This document shows, piece by piece, positions 33,647 through 44,592 of a stretch of DNA of 64,000 bases. The position numbers and the translations under genes are program-made. The stretch comes from Marasmius tenuissimus (taxonomy: Eukaryota; Basidiomycota; Agaricomycetes; Agaricales; Marasmiaceae): the NCBI GenBank assembly GCA_029532415.1, contig JAQOTA010000053.1:2790001-2854000 (forward strand), written 5' to 3'. The notes under the pieces are model-generated. The model saw nothing but the letters and a program-made list of their open reading frames with translations. It did not search any database and was not told the origin of the DNA. Within the stretch, counting starts at the first letter, position 1; every line of letters starts with the position of its first letter.

Positions 33647-34327
33647 TTAATTATTCTTGTGTAGGGAACGCCACGTCTGAATCTCCGCCTCCGTAATCTC
33701 CCTCAATTTGTTCACGTTCGCTGTCTCTCCTGTAACTGCGCCCTTCGCAACTTCGACCGCCGTGCCGACAAATGTCTTGTGGCTCACAGCGTAGATGACT
33801 GTCTGCGTATTGACGCGGATGATACCAAGTCGAGGGTCATTCTCGCTGCCATCGTGCTTCCCATCCTTCAAGTCGCCAACCCAAGCTTTTAGAGACGACG
33901 TGTAGTGCTTCTTCACCAACGAGCGTTCCGTCAGCACTTCTGCTTTTCCCGACACAGATGCCCACTCTCCAGAGCTATTGACGAAGGCGATATTAGTAGC
34001 GGGGTTGTGCTGAAGCTCGTCCGTCTTGTGGGATTCAGTGTTCGTGAAGAACAATAGATCGATACCCCCGCTCTCGGTGGCAGCAACGGCCATGCAGCGA
34101 GATACGAGCTTGTCAGAATTGGTATCGTGAGTGGTCATCACTGTAAAATCGATCGGTGAGTTTGATTCCACAGATGAGCTTCTAACAAAACACTCACTGC
34201 CATACTTGGCCGACGTGACGAACTTTTCAAAACCCTTAATCTTCTGATCTGTAGTAGCGTCGTCTGCGTTCTTTGCAGTATAGGGATCAGCGGGTTTATC
34301 GCCAGTGGATGTGTTTGAGAACGACAT
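33647..34327 (-). CDS. bli-3: Bli-3-like FMN-binding split-barrel protein
   Basis: Two exons join across an intron at about 34192-34139 (...FVTSAKYG then MMTTHDTNSDKL). The product is about 210 residues. The N-terminus MSFSNTSTGDKPADPYTAKN and the body (SRCMAVAATESGGIDLLFFTNTESHKTDE, NIAFVNSSGEWASVSGKAEV, GIIRVNTQTVIYAV) match the pyridoxamine-phosphate-oxidase-like split barrel of Neurospora bli-3 and bacterial general stress protein 26. The Neurospora gene was found as blue-light induced; the molecular role of the family is not settled. The start at 34327 is preferred over the longer frame to 34471 because homologous sequence begins there. Confidence 0.82.
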   Translation of the reverse strand: MSFSNTSTGDKPADPYTAKNADDATTDQKIKGFEKFVTSAKYGSECFVRSSSVESNSPIDFTVMTTHDTNSDKLVSRCMAVAATESGGIDLLFFTNTESHKTDELQHNPATNIAFVNSSGEWASVSGKAEVLTERSLVKKHYTSSLKAWVGDLKDGKHDGSENDPRLGIIRVNTQTVIYAVSHKTFVGTAVEVAKGAVTGETANVNKLREITEAEIQTWRSLHKNN

Positions 34328-34645
34328 TTTGTTGCGGTGTTTGGTGTAACTGGTGGTGGTGGTCAAGAGTTGTAATGATTCTTTGTTGATCCCATCTGCT
34401 TCCTTATATATGACTGGAGGGTCTAACAAATGCATGCAGTCGGAGCTCGATCGCCTTTGTAGCGTCAACACAATCGAGTGCTATTTCATCATACGCGACG
34501 CATTGTAGACGTAACTGTTCGGCATTTGCCGCGCCGACTGCAATCCGCCACACTGGCACGAGTCTGCCACAACCATCAATGAACGCAAGTGTACTTCATT
34601 GTAGTCGAAATTTAGGTAGGGCTTCAGGTCTATCCTGTACTACTC
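34328..34645. other. Intergenic region between bli-3-like gene and SDR copy 2
   Basis: This short gap contains the bli-3-like promoter and the 3' end of the dehydrogenase gene. A segment near 34520-34625 (GCATTTGCCGCGCC...) resembles the sequence after the other dehydrogenase copy at about 36612-36650, so it belongs to the duplicated unit. Confidence 0.45.
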
Positions 34646-35604
34646 TCACCATCGAATTTCATCCACGATTCTACCTTCATCGTTGTTGTATCCACCAAAT
34701 TTTCCTGGAACAGACCGTCAACTCATCACCCTTCAAGCTTCACATGTCACAGACTCCGATTTCTACACGCACCTGTCCTGTCATCCTCGTCATCCAAAAT
34801 GGCCCATGGTAGTATCGTCTCAGCACCCTCTGTAACAGGCCGTGCTCCTTCCAAAAATCCGTTAAACTGCGTCTTCGTCAAGCCAGGTGTGGCCGAATTG
34901 ACCCTAATTCCGCTCTCCTTCAACTCTTTCGCCAACGAGATCGTATATGCGTTTAAAGCAGCTTTGGAACCGTAGTAAGCCGCCACTTGGTGGGAATACC
35001 GTTCAGGAAAATTTGACTGGTAGTAATGCGAGCCAGATCCAGAGCTGACATTCAGAATAACACCCTTCCCGAGGGACTTTCGTATGAGGGGCAGAAACGC
35101 AGTTGTGACGCGGACGACACCAACGTAGTTGACATCGAGGGTTTTGGCGAGAATCTCCGCAGGTAACTCACTCGGGGCGTAGAATCCAGGGAATATGGCT
35201 GCGGACGAATCAGATCAGTATGACGGAGATGTTCTTCTTCGGTAGGAGGGGGACGCACCAGCGTTGTTGACAAGGACGTCCAACCTCCCCTCGGCTTTCT
35301 CAATGACAGCTTTTGCAGCATTCACCGACTCCTCCTTCGTCACGTCAAGATGTAAGAATTTAACAGTGAGGTTGTGTTCCTCTTTCAGTCTCTTTCTGCA
35401 TTTTCAGGTCAGTACACAGTTCTGTGAATAGTAGTGGTTTACATACGCTGCATCCTGCACGAGTACCTCATCTCTCCCGGAGAGATAGACTGTATGTCCC
35501 CGGTCAGCTAGAAACCTCACAAGTTCGTACCCTACCCCCGTGTTGGATCCCGTCACGAGAATGATACGAGATGTGGGTGCCATTGACTCAAGCACAATTG
35601 TCAT
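34646..35604 (-). CDS. Short-chain dehydrogenase/reductase, copy 2
   Basis: Classical SDR of about 245 residues. The NAD(P)-binding motif TGSNTGVGYE and following VYLSGRDE lie in exon 1 (start 35604 or, more likely, MAPTSR at 35583). RLDVLVNNA lies in exon 2. VILNVSS and the catalytic YYGSK lie in exon 3, followed by RVNSATPGLTKT. A last small exon encodes KFGGYNNDEGRIVDEIRW before the stop at 34646-34648. It is very similar over its whole length, including introns, to copy 1 at 36702-37652, and lies just downstream of an aminotransferase remnant, so it came from duplication of an aminotransferase/SDR pair. The substrate is unknown. Confidence 0.85.
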
Positions 35605-35749
35605 GGGTCTTTATATACGTTACAGGTCCGAGAAGTTCGAACGAGAACCTTCAACCTATCGGAAGGGATCCGTCTATGAGGAGATAACGCACTTCATAAT
35701 ACATATACCTCCCATTGGGCAGATATCTGTCTGAGACTCCTTCCTCTTA

Positions 35750-36420
35750 CCCAAGGAACTCTCTTTCATTCTCCGGACAAACGTCAAGACCAGTATGACC
35801 AGATCTTCAAGCTGAATCAGCGGGCGTTTCAGTCATGATATATCGCAACGAGCGGCCGCTGGGCTAGTACGCACCTCTACCCAAATTTGCGCACTCACCC
35901 TGATACATCACCTTTGATTACTATCACCAGTAAATTAGGTCGTGTTTGATATGTTTCCCTCCGGGGAGAATTAGGTCGTGAAATGATCGCATAGCTTCCG
36001 GACCAGTCGGATGACTGAGTCCGACTCGTTTTCGTGGCTAAGTGTTAGATTGTTCGAAAACGATCTACCTTGTTTAGGGTATATTTGGAAGCGATGTGCG
36101 GAGTCTGTTCCTGCCCCACAACACTTTCCTCTTGTCTTTATCTCGACCTCTACCGCCGTCACGGAGACTTTGGATGAGATCGGAAGGATCCCTTTCGTCT
36201 GCATGTTGAGGACCAACTAGCAAGAAGAAAAGGCGAGAGAAGATATCAGTAAGCAGGTTCAACGTGAATACCTGAAATAATGGTTTGTCGTATCGTTGAG
36301 TACCTCCGTCCCTGTCGTCTCAGCCAATTTTTCCCACTTTTGATAGTCCGCTTGCGCAATGGTGCCATCGCTATGTAGTAGTAGATGAGGAATCATATCG
36401 AATAAAAGCAATCAAGGAAC
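35750..36420 (-). pseudogene. 3' remnant of a class V aminotransferase gene
   Basis: The minus strand matches the last third of the aminotransferase at 37762-39522: GILPISSKVSVTA (about 36140-36185) against TLPISSKVPFTAE, and at DNA level AACGAGCGGCCGCTG (35848) against the same motif at 37895. A match to the exon encoding the ETMGTEVLDD region occurs near 36295-36350. Everything upstream, including the PLP lysine region, is missing, and frames are broken. It is a truncated duplicate. Confidence 0.7.
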
Positions 36421-36701
36421 CTCCGACATACACATGCGTCACTAAAATTAGTCGAGCTAAGACGCGCGATGAAAACACTTCGGGAGTTATCCGATTGGCC
36501 CGAATTGCCTCCAAGAGTTTTTATAGAAGGGTTTCCCGGAGGGAGAATATCGAACTAACTTTTCTAGTGATGCGTATCTAAGAATAGTCCAACATAAGCT
36601 TGCTTTGTTTCGGCATTTGCCGCGCTTCTCCTCCGTAGTCGCAATTCAGGTAGGCCTCGAAGGGAGGCGAAGTCAAATCCTGTAGATTTATAATAGTACT
36701 T

Positions 36702-37652
36702 TTACCATTGAATTTCATCCACAATTCGACCTTCGTGGTTATTGTACCCACCGAACTTCCCTGAAAGCAGAGAACGGGATCAGCCACCCTTCGAAGGCGA
36801 GTCGTACAGACGGTATACACCCACCTGTCCTGCCATCCTCCTCGTCGAGAATGGCCCATGGTAATATCGCCTCGGCACCCTCTGTAACAGCCCGTGCCCC
36901 TTCCTGAAAGCCGTTGAATTGTGTCTTCGTCGTGCCAGGTGTGGCCGAATTGACCCTAATTCCGCTCTCTTTCAGTTCCTTCGCCAACGAGATCGTATAC
37001 GCATTCAAAGCAGCTTTGGTACCGTAGTAAGCTGCCTTTTGGTGTGGATATCGCTCCGGGAAGTTTGATTGGTAGTAATGGGAGCCTGATTCAGAGCTAA
37101 CGTTCAGAATAACACCCGTTCCTATGGACTTTCGGATGAGGGGCAGAAACGCAGTTGTAACGCGGACGACACCGACGTAGTTGACGTCGAGGGCTTTGGT
37201 TAGAGTTTCCGCAGGGATTTCACTTGGAGCGTGAAGTCCGGGGAACACGGCTGCGGACAAGCAACATCCTCATGAGAGGTAATGTTACCCAGTGGGAGGA
37301 ACACTGCACGTACCAGCATTGTTGACAAGAATGTCCAACCTTCCCTCGGTTCTCTCAATACTAGCTTTTGCAGCGCTCACCGACACCTCCTTTGTCACAT
37401 CGAGATATACAGATTTAACATAGAGATTGTGTTCTTCCTTTAGTCTCTGCCTGGAATGTCATGTCAGTGTGTCCTAAGGCCTGAAGACTGGTGGCTGTTG
37501 GCATACGCTGCGTCCTTCACGAGTGCCTCATTTCTCCCAGAGAGATAGACTGTGTGTCCTTGCTCAGCTAAGAGCCTCACAAGCTCGTACCCTACCCCCG
37601 TATTAGATCCCGTCACGAGGATGATGCGAGAAGTGGGTGTCATTAGGTTCAA
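36702..37652 (-). CDS. Short-chain dehydrogenase/reductase, copy 1
   Basis: Classical SDR with TGSNTGVGYE (cofactor loop), VYLSGRNE, LDILVNNA, DVNYVGVVRVTTAFLPLI, ILNVSSESG, catalytic YYGTK and RVNSATPGTTKTQF. The final exon encodes GKFGGYNNHEGRIVDEIQW and stops at 36702-36704. Four exons with short introns. The start is at 37652 (MNL) or three codons later (MTPTSR). It is tail-adjacent to an intact class V aminotransferase on the same strand (110 bases apart), and both were duplicated together, which hints at linked function. Likely cytosolic; substrate unknown. Confidence 0.87.
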
Positions 37653-37761
37653 GCACTCGATAATCGTGAGTCTTTATATACCTGACGGTACCGAGAAAAC
37701 CCATAGGGGATATATCGATTAGGAGGTAACGCACTTCATTATCCCACTGGGAAGTTATTTA

Positions 37762-39522
37762 TCACAGTTTGCCTTTCTCTTCTCCAAGGACCTCTCTTTC
37801 AATTTCCGGGCATACGTCAAGGTAAGCTTTCCCCAATTTGACAAAGTCTTCAAGCTGGATGAATGAGCGCGTTAGTTGATGCTGTATATTGTAACGAGCG
37901 GCCGCTGATCTACTACGCACCTCCACCCAAATTTGCGCGCTTACCCTAACGCACCACCTTCCGTTGTGCAAGTAATGTGCACCGAACGTATTCTTGTCCC
38001 TCAACATTTTCGTCTTGAATTTCAAGTCGACCTCTGCCGTGAACGGGACCTTCGATGAGATCGGAAGAGTCACGTTTGTCTGCAAGTCGAAAGGACGAAT
38101 CAGCTGGAAGGAGAAAAGAGAGAAGAAATCATATACACAGACCATGTTTAACGTGAGTTCCTGGTTTTCCGTGTCGTCAAGCACCTCCGTCCCCATCGTC
38201 TCAGCGAGCTTCCTCCCACCTTCGATGGCCAGCTTGCGACAGTACGCATTGATCTTTTCTTCGCCGCCGATCCATTCTCGGAAGTCCAAGGCAGGGACGA
38301 CGGTGAAGTAGTTGGTCCAGTCGATGGTACCATTCCCTGGATTGCATAGAAGATGAAAAATCATTGATCCAAACCAAGCAAGAGACCTCCGACATACACA
38401 AAAATTGCTCAACAAAAGCTTGCTTGCCGGTTTGTTGGTCTACAGGAATGTAGGCGGCCGATGTCGGGAACGTGGACTTGATCAAGTGTTGATTCCTTCG
38501 ATGGTGGCATATGAGTCTCGACACGAAGACAGGGGGGATAGTTGTAGAATGAAATCACCTTTTGGGGACATACAAGAGTGCTGCCGACCTCTTCGTAAAG
38601 AGCCACTTATGGCAATTCTTGAGAGAGAAGACATAAAGTCAACATGCGGCCACGAACATGGGAATGGACTTCAACGCACAGAGACCCAAAAGTCCGGGTC
38701 CGCCTCCTCCAGGTCAATATTGACCTCTTGTCCGATCGAGTGGGCTGCGTCCACAACACTCCAAATATTCTCCTCTTTACAGATCTGGACCATCTCTTTC
38801 CAGGGTAAAAGGATACCTGGAACCGACACAATAGAATCGAGAACTGCGACTATCTTCTTGTTAGGGCGGAGCTCTTTCCGTTTCTCGTTCAACGCGCGAA
38901 GGTGCCTTCGCCAGTTTTCTAGAATCTTCTCATGAGTTGTAGGGAGTATAATGGTAAAGGGCTCCAGGTCCGGATGAGGCAGAATGTCATGTAGATATTG
39001 TACGGTACGCCCGATGGAGTTGTATGTCGTATTGCCTGTTTGCTCTCCCGTTCAATCACCATTCACTATCAAAAGCTTTCAGATGAAATAACTCACAGGC
39101 GATGATAATGTCTCCTTCTTCCCAAATGAAGTTCCACAGAACCGTGTTCAATCCATGGCTGGCGTTCGGGACGAACACAAGCTCATCAACGTCGCGCACC
39201 CCGATCACTTTAGCAACCCTTTCACGAGCTGCGACAAGCAGAGGAATGTAATCGAGTCGATGGAAGACCTCTGGATTGGCTTCGACTTGATCCGCGAACG
39301 CCTTGCTCGCGTCGAGGACAGGTATAGGTGTCGATCCGTAGGATCCTGCAATTCACGAATGGTAAGCACGGTATGATATCGATAATTCGAGACAGGATTC
39401 TCGCCATGATTCATATTCGTGAAGTTCTTGTCGAACGAGAAATACTCGAGCATTGGATGGCCGAATGCTGGAGGAGATTTCGATTTGTAGTTCTCTAGTG
39501 GTGCAAGTCTAGTCTGTGCCAT
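37762..39522 (-). CDS. PLP-dependent class V aminotransferase (isopenicillin-N epimerase-like)
   Basis: Starting at 39522, the exons read MAQTRLAPLENY...FGHPMLEYFSFDKNFTNMNHG, SYGSTPIPVLDASKAFADQ, FVPNASHGLNTVLWNF, IVSVPGILLPWKEMVQICKEE, the PLP aspartate motif VVDAAHSIGQ, the Schiff-base lysine in NCHKWLF, and a C-terminal domain (GTIDWTNYFTVVPALDFREWIGG, NVTLPISSKVPFTAE, GRWCVRVSAQIW). This is the layout of the large fungal family annotated as isopenicillin-N epimerase-like or cysteine-desulfurase-like. The first intron (from 39404 leftwards) starts with GC; it is the only donor that keeps phase to SYGSTPIP. Actual reaction unknown. Confidence 0.85.
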
Positions 39523-39759
39523 ACTGTTGGAGGACGTGTCAAGTTTAGGAACTGAAGAGAGAGTTTGAAGAGCGCGAGAGGTTATGTATGGTGAGAGAAC
39601 GAAGTCGAGTCATTTTGAGTCTGAGAGCCAGCATACGATAATTCAGTTGAAGGGGCAACGATGCCCGCGAGCGCCCACCCCAGGTGTCTGCAGTCGGAGT
39701 TACTTATTCTAGTACGCCGAAATTCAACTAGTTATTATATGTGGTCGATAAGATAGAAT

Positions 39760-41127
39760 CTAAGCGGCAGCCTGAGCTTGTGGTGTCTCCACAGGCTTCA
39801 ACTTCAAATGTCCCTCTCTAATCCTCCACTGCCTCAACCATTCACTGTCACCGAGCCCATCCTTACTCCTGGCAAGGAAAGCGTGCACTTTCGAAAGGCA
39901 CCATGAAACCCAAACTTTCTCCCTCATATAGGTCTTCTCCACCTTCTTGTTCTTCCCCTTTCCTTTCGCCTTCACGATGATCTTGTCCTTTTCCTGTCCT
40001 GTTCGGGGTACCGCCCATGATCGTGGTTTGCTCTTGTCGAGTAGGGTTTGAAGAGAAGGCAAAAGTCCGCGAGCAATTTGAAGGGACGCGGAACGGTGCT
40101 TCGGTGCTGAAGGGGTTGCTGAAGTTGTTCCAGCCTCATCCTCTCCGGTTGTCGGTGTGGCCTCCGGTACGCTTTGTGCGTTCTTCAATGCTGCGTTCAG
40201 TACGAGAGCACAAGACGTGACATCTTCAGCGACCGGCGGAAGATTGTAAACGTGGTAAAGTGCTGAGGCCGTCAGAACATCCGGTAAAGAGCCGTGTGCG
40301 TTCAAGGAATAGAGAAGGTGACGAGCCGCAGGCAATGTGAGGGGCAGAGCATACTTGGCATGGTTTCCGAAAACCTGAAGTGCGAGATTTGGACATTTCA
40401 GATTGTCACAACGCGCTGCGAAAGAGAAAAGCTTCAGAATGAAGTCGCGAGACAACAAAACTATACGACGAACCAACGAAATGCTCTCCAAATCCTCCAA
40501 CGAAATAATGGCCGAAATCCCTCCATTTCGGGAACAATTCCGCTACTTTAACCAGATCCTCCTCCGTCTGAGCCAAGTCGAGAAGGTGCGTCCAGACTGT
40601 ATGCCTAATTGGCTTCAATTGCTTTCGCAGGTGTCTCTGCTCGAGATATGCCGGGTCCTTTGCAGGATCAACTAAAGAGGCAGGATTTTTCGGGGGCGGG
40701 ACGAGCTTGGTGAGGTGAGGAACGAGAGACTCGTAAAGTTCATTGAAGCGAGTTTGACGTTCGGTAGACGAGAGCTTCTTGGTGGGTGCTTGGATGGTGT
40801 ACTTCTTAGCGTTATTGCTCACGGAGGCTTTCGGAGTCTGTTTAGTGGAGGTTTGCTCTGTAGAACCAAACAAATCCCCGCTGTCTGAAGACTCGTCAAA
40901 CAAGTCCTCGACCACAGCGCCAGAGCCCTTCTTTTTGAGAACTATGCGAGTGTCAGCTCCAATTGCAGAATGAAATCACTGTATCACATACCTATGGGGG
41001 TGGTGTGTATTCTCCGGAGAGAGCTGCTCAAGCTCGTCCGGCAAGCATCAGAGGCAATATGTGTCCTTGCTGATTTGCAGAGAGCGGTTGCATGACGCGC
41101 AACACAATAGCTAGTACTTGCCATCAT
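39760..41127 (-). CDS. Predicted mitochondrial protein of unknown function
   Basis: The start at 41127 gives an N-terminus rich in Arg/Ser and free of acidic residues apart from one Asp (MMASTSYCVARHATALCKSA...SLRRIHTTPI), a convincing mitochondrial presequence. An intron (about 40988-40939) leads into an acidic stretch, then helical sequence with ELYESLVPHLTKLVPP, KPIRHTVWTHLLDLAQ and VAELFPKWRDFG. A second intron of ~71 bases joins to CDNLKCPNLALQVFGNHAKYAL and a helical, PPR-like region. The C-terminal part is Lys-rich and ends LKPVETPQAQAAA. The helical pairs suggest a pentatricopeptide or TPR-like fold, such as mitochondrial translation or RNA factors have. That is inference; I do not recognise the family. 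Confidence 0.7.
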
Positions 41128-41497
41128 GTCGAATATGCGTGTCGCGAGTGGTCAGGGAAAAGCGGTTGTTTGGCCGATTTGTTTGCATCAGCAGAGTAAG
41201 CGCTCATGCGCAAGCAAGCGCCCACCACTAAACTCTGGAGCGGATCTGCCTCTAGCTAGGCTCAATCAAGCCTATGGGTGCAACGCCCGAGCATTTCCTT
41301 CAAATCAGCAATCACTACCGGACGGTGTCATTATGCAGCTAATATCAAGTATTAACGGATGATACATCTATAGAAACAGAGAGCATTACTTGTCCTCTAC
41401 CATATGACTTTGCAGCGTGTACTACTGGAAACGGGAACGTCCTAATAAATCTATCCAGTGTCCCAGCCTCCATATTTCTAATCAACGGCCCAAGCCT
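41128..41497. other. Intergenic region
   Basis: This 370-base gap contains the promoter of the mitochondrial-protein gene and the 3' flank of the IML2-like gene. Nothing else is seen. Confidence 0.5.
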
Positions 41498-44074
41498 TCA
41501 AACTTTCAATTCTCCCAGCATTCCTCGCTTGATCTCAATTTCATCCCTAAGCATGGCCACCCGACTGTCCAGACGACTGGATAGATCGACGGAATTCGGT
41601 GACAGTGCGAGGGCCTTGTCTAACTTCTCGTTCGCATCTTTCAGCACTTGCAACCGTTGATCACGAGAGGCAGCAGGTTCACCCGACGTCGACGACCGTT
41701 CTGATGCTTCCATCTCTTTCAGGTCCAAGACTGCCAGCTCGAACCATGCGACGCCTCCAACCCAAGTGCTGATTTCCACCTTCTTGTGCCCTTCTACGGC
41801 GTCCTCGAAGAATTTACGTGCCGGCTCAAAGTCGCCTAGACTTCGATGGACAAGCCCAAGAAGAAGAGAGCGGATGGCAAGCTCGTCCGGTGTTGTTAGG
41901 TCGGCATTCTCAGAGGGAGCCGACGGTGACTCCGAGGAAATGTACTGGCTTTGGATGGTGACGGGTGGTGTGAGGGCCGACCATTCTTCAATGTGTGCCT
42001 TTGCAACCTCTGGTGAGATCCTTGCATGTGTATTCCAAACTGCCACGGAACAAAGTCAGCTATATTGCGAATGTGATGCAGAACGGCGAAATCACAGATC
42101 GAAATTTCCTCCACTGGACTGATCTTCACAACGTCGATGAGTCTCTCTGCGCCTTGAGCCGTCGCTTTTTGCTTATAGAACTCCACTACAATACACAAAT
42201 CAGTATATGTCAGGTCCACGTCGGGGAAACTTACGCTTCTTGAAGATCAAAACCTCCGTTGGGGGAGGTTTACCACCAACTTTCCCTTGCCCCTTCTTTT
42301 CTGACAAGCCTGGTATCGCATCGAGAAGCTCCTGCGCTTTGTCCTTGTGTCCGGCAGAGAGGTAGCAACCGGCCGCCAAGAAGTAATATGTTGCGTGGGA
42401 CCTGCAGCAGGCGAAAGGTCAGTCGCAAGGTTGCAAAGGCTGACAGTGAGAATTCGACTCGCCAGTTGTTCAATTCGGTCATACGAATGAACATCTCAGC
42501 CGCTTCCGTATACTGACGACGTGAGAGATACACCCAAGCAAGCTCGAAGACAAGCATTGTATCGGCTTGTCTGAACGCCGTGTTCTGAGCGTTCTTGCTG
42601 GCCTCCAAACCGCCGACTAATACTTTAGCCGCTCCCTCAGGGTCACCCGCCATCCGCTTGATCTTGGCCTCGTTCAGTATCCACAGGGCACCGTTCGGAT
42701 ATCTCTCCTTCATAGAGTCAACAATGGCTGAATACTGACGCAGTATATGGGTTTCATCGGCCTGATACCCAGAGAGCAGAAGGACGATCCCGCGGTAGGT
42801 CATGAGCACGAGCCTAGCGTAGGAGTGCGTGAGACGCGACAAAAAGACTTTTCAGCACTGTAAACTGACCCAGCAAATACAGAGTGAGGATCCTTCCCTG
42901 CTGCGCTGACAGCTAGGGCTTGAAGAGCCAAAGCTCGATCGTGCTTGAATCCGAAGAAGCCCACCAAGCTTTGAACTTTCTTCGGAAGAAGAGAGAACAC
43001 GAGGTTGAACAGGCCATATCCTAAGAAATCGAGGGTCAGTAAGATAGACCCACTGAGCAAACTATATTGAGTACCCACCGAATGCAGTTGCACACACAAT
43101 CATATCTTCGATAGGCCCATCGGGTGGAAAAGAGGTCTCCGTAGGTACGGTCAATGCGTTCGGAGTGGAAGTCCCGCTGGAAGTCCATCGTCCGAAGAAA
43201 CTTGAGCTCTTCTTTGGCACGAGTGCAGATGATAATGAGGAAGACGACGCTTTCGGTTTGAGAGAAGGTTTGATTGCAGAAGCAACTTCCTTCAGGTCTA
43301 GTTGGGAGGGTGCACGCGACGGACCCGGCGATGCAGCAGGAGTTGTGTAGCCTTCGAGGCCGGAGGGGAACACGGTTTTATAAAGCCTTTGAACAGGACG
43401 GATAAGAATGATTGTAATAGCAAGGAGTGAACAAGTGATACTTCGTAAACTTTGAATGCGCGCTGGGAAAGTACGAAGTTGGATTAAATTTCTAGTCCCA
43501 ATAAAGAATAGCAATGCGGGCATACCTGTTTAGGGAGTACCTGCATCCAACAAATGAGTGCGTGCTTTCACCAGGAATTGAGATACTCACATGCATTGAA
43601 GATATCCCATGTACGATTCACTGACATAGCTCTTCAGGGCCCAGTCTAACGAAGGAACTTTCATACCACGCACCTCAAAGCATGGGTGATTCCCAGCAAG
43701 ATGACCGCGTCCGCATTCAGAATTTCCATCTCCAAGCCCTCTGGAAACCTGCATGGGGCAGCTCTGGGCTTTCCTGTCTGTTTCCTTGATGCCATCTCCG
43801 CCTGAGCGAGTATCTTCGAGGCTTCCGTCATCTGGGCCGTCTGCCACAAGCAGCCTCTCAGCCAGAGAAAACTTATAGGAATGTTGACAACATAACGTAC
43901 CTCCATCCCCAAAGCAGCCTCCAAGAATACACAAGCCGCCATTCCAACCAGATGGAAAGGAGAATCATCAGCTCCGAACACGGCCTTGGCCTGAACGACG
44001 TCATTATTGAACAGATGGTCAAAACCTTTAGTCGCTGCCTGAAGTTGCTGGACGTTGTCGGTGGTAGCGGTCAT
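41498..44074 (-). CDS. IML2: IML2/TTC39 family protein
   Basis: Multi-exon gene from [25 protein letters not shown] at 44074 to GMLGELKV at 41498. Family blocks include [66 protein letters not shown], the block [47 protein letters not shown], and C-terminal TPR-like helices ([27 protein letters not shown]). This matches the Iml2/TTC39 family. In yeast Iml2 takes part in clearing cytosolic protein inclusions together with lipid droplets. A Ser-rich disordered insert sits around residues 190-250. Roughly eight short introns are needed. The family call is good; the exact role in this fungus is unknown. Confidence 0.83.
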
Positions 44075-44592
44075 GGTTGTAGTGGAGGAGTTACGAAAGC
44101 CCCTAGCACAGAGTCTATGACACGGCGTCGATTTGAATGGTAAGGACCTAGTTTATGAATGTTGACTACATAAGCCGGGGTGAACGGCCATATCCCGCGG
44201 CCTCCAGCCCAGAGCTGCGCGTCGCCGCGTCCTGAGTAAAGTACGCAGTAGATGTAGTCGCGCAGTCTTGAACAAAGTAGTGGTTCGAAGGGAAGAATTA
44301 CGATTGATCAATTCGACAGCCAAGTATGTAAAAGGCCAAGAAATTCGCTTCGGTACTTCAAGCGCTACATAACGATTCAAACTCAGAATGTCAAAGAGTA
44401 AGTGAACAATAAGATAGGCCGCAAAAAAACATTAGGAACGGTGAGCTTGAAGGTTTTGGCGACGTGTCGAAAATGAAGGCGAGTAGGACGATTCCCCAAG
44501 GAACCATAAGCTCTATACATATTCACCCCGGACCCTGAAGCATCTTTGCCTTTCCTTCTCTGTTCCAACAAAATGGACGCAATTATCGGCGC
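44075..44592. other. Intergenic region upstream of IML2
   Basis: About 520 bases between the IML2-like start and the BDP1 stop. No gene or repeat was recognised. Confidence 0.5.

Noticed and set aside
40415..40500. Apparent frameshift in the mitochondrial-protein gene
   Set aside because: A GT...AG intron of about 71 bases ending just before CTTTTCTC joins the frames in phase and restores the helical block.
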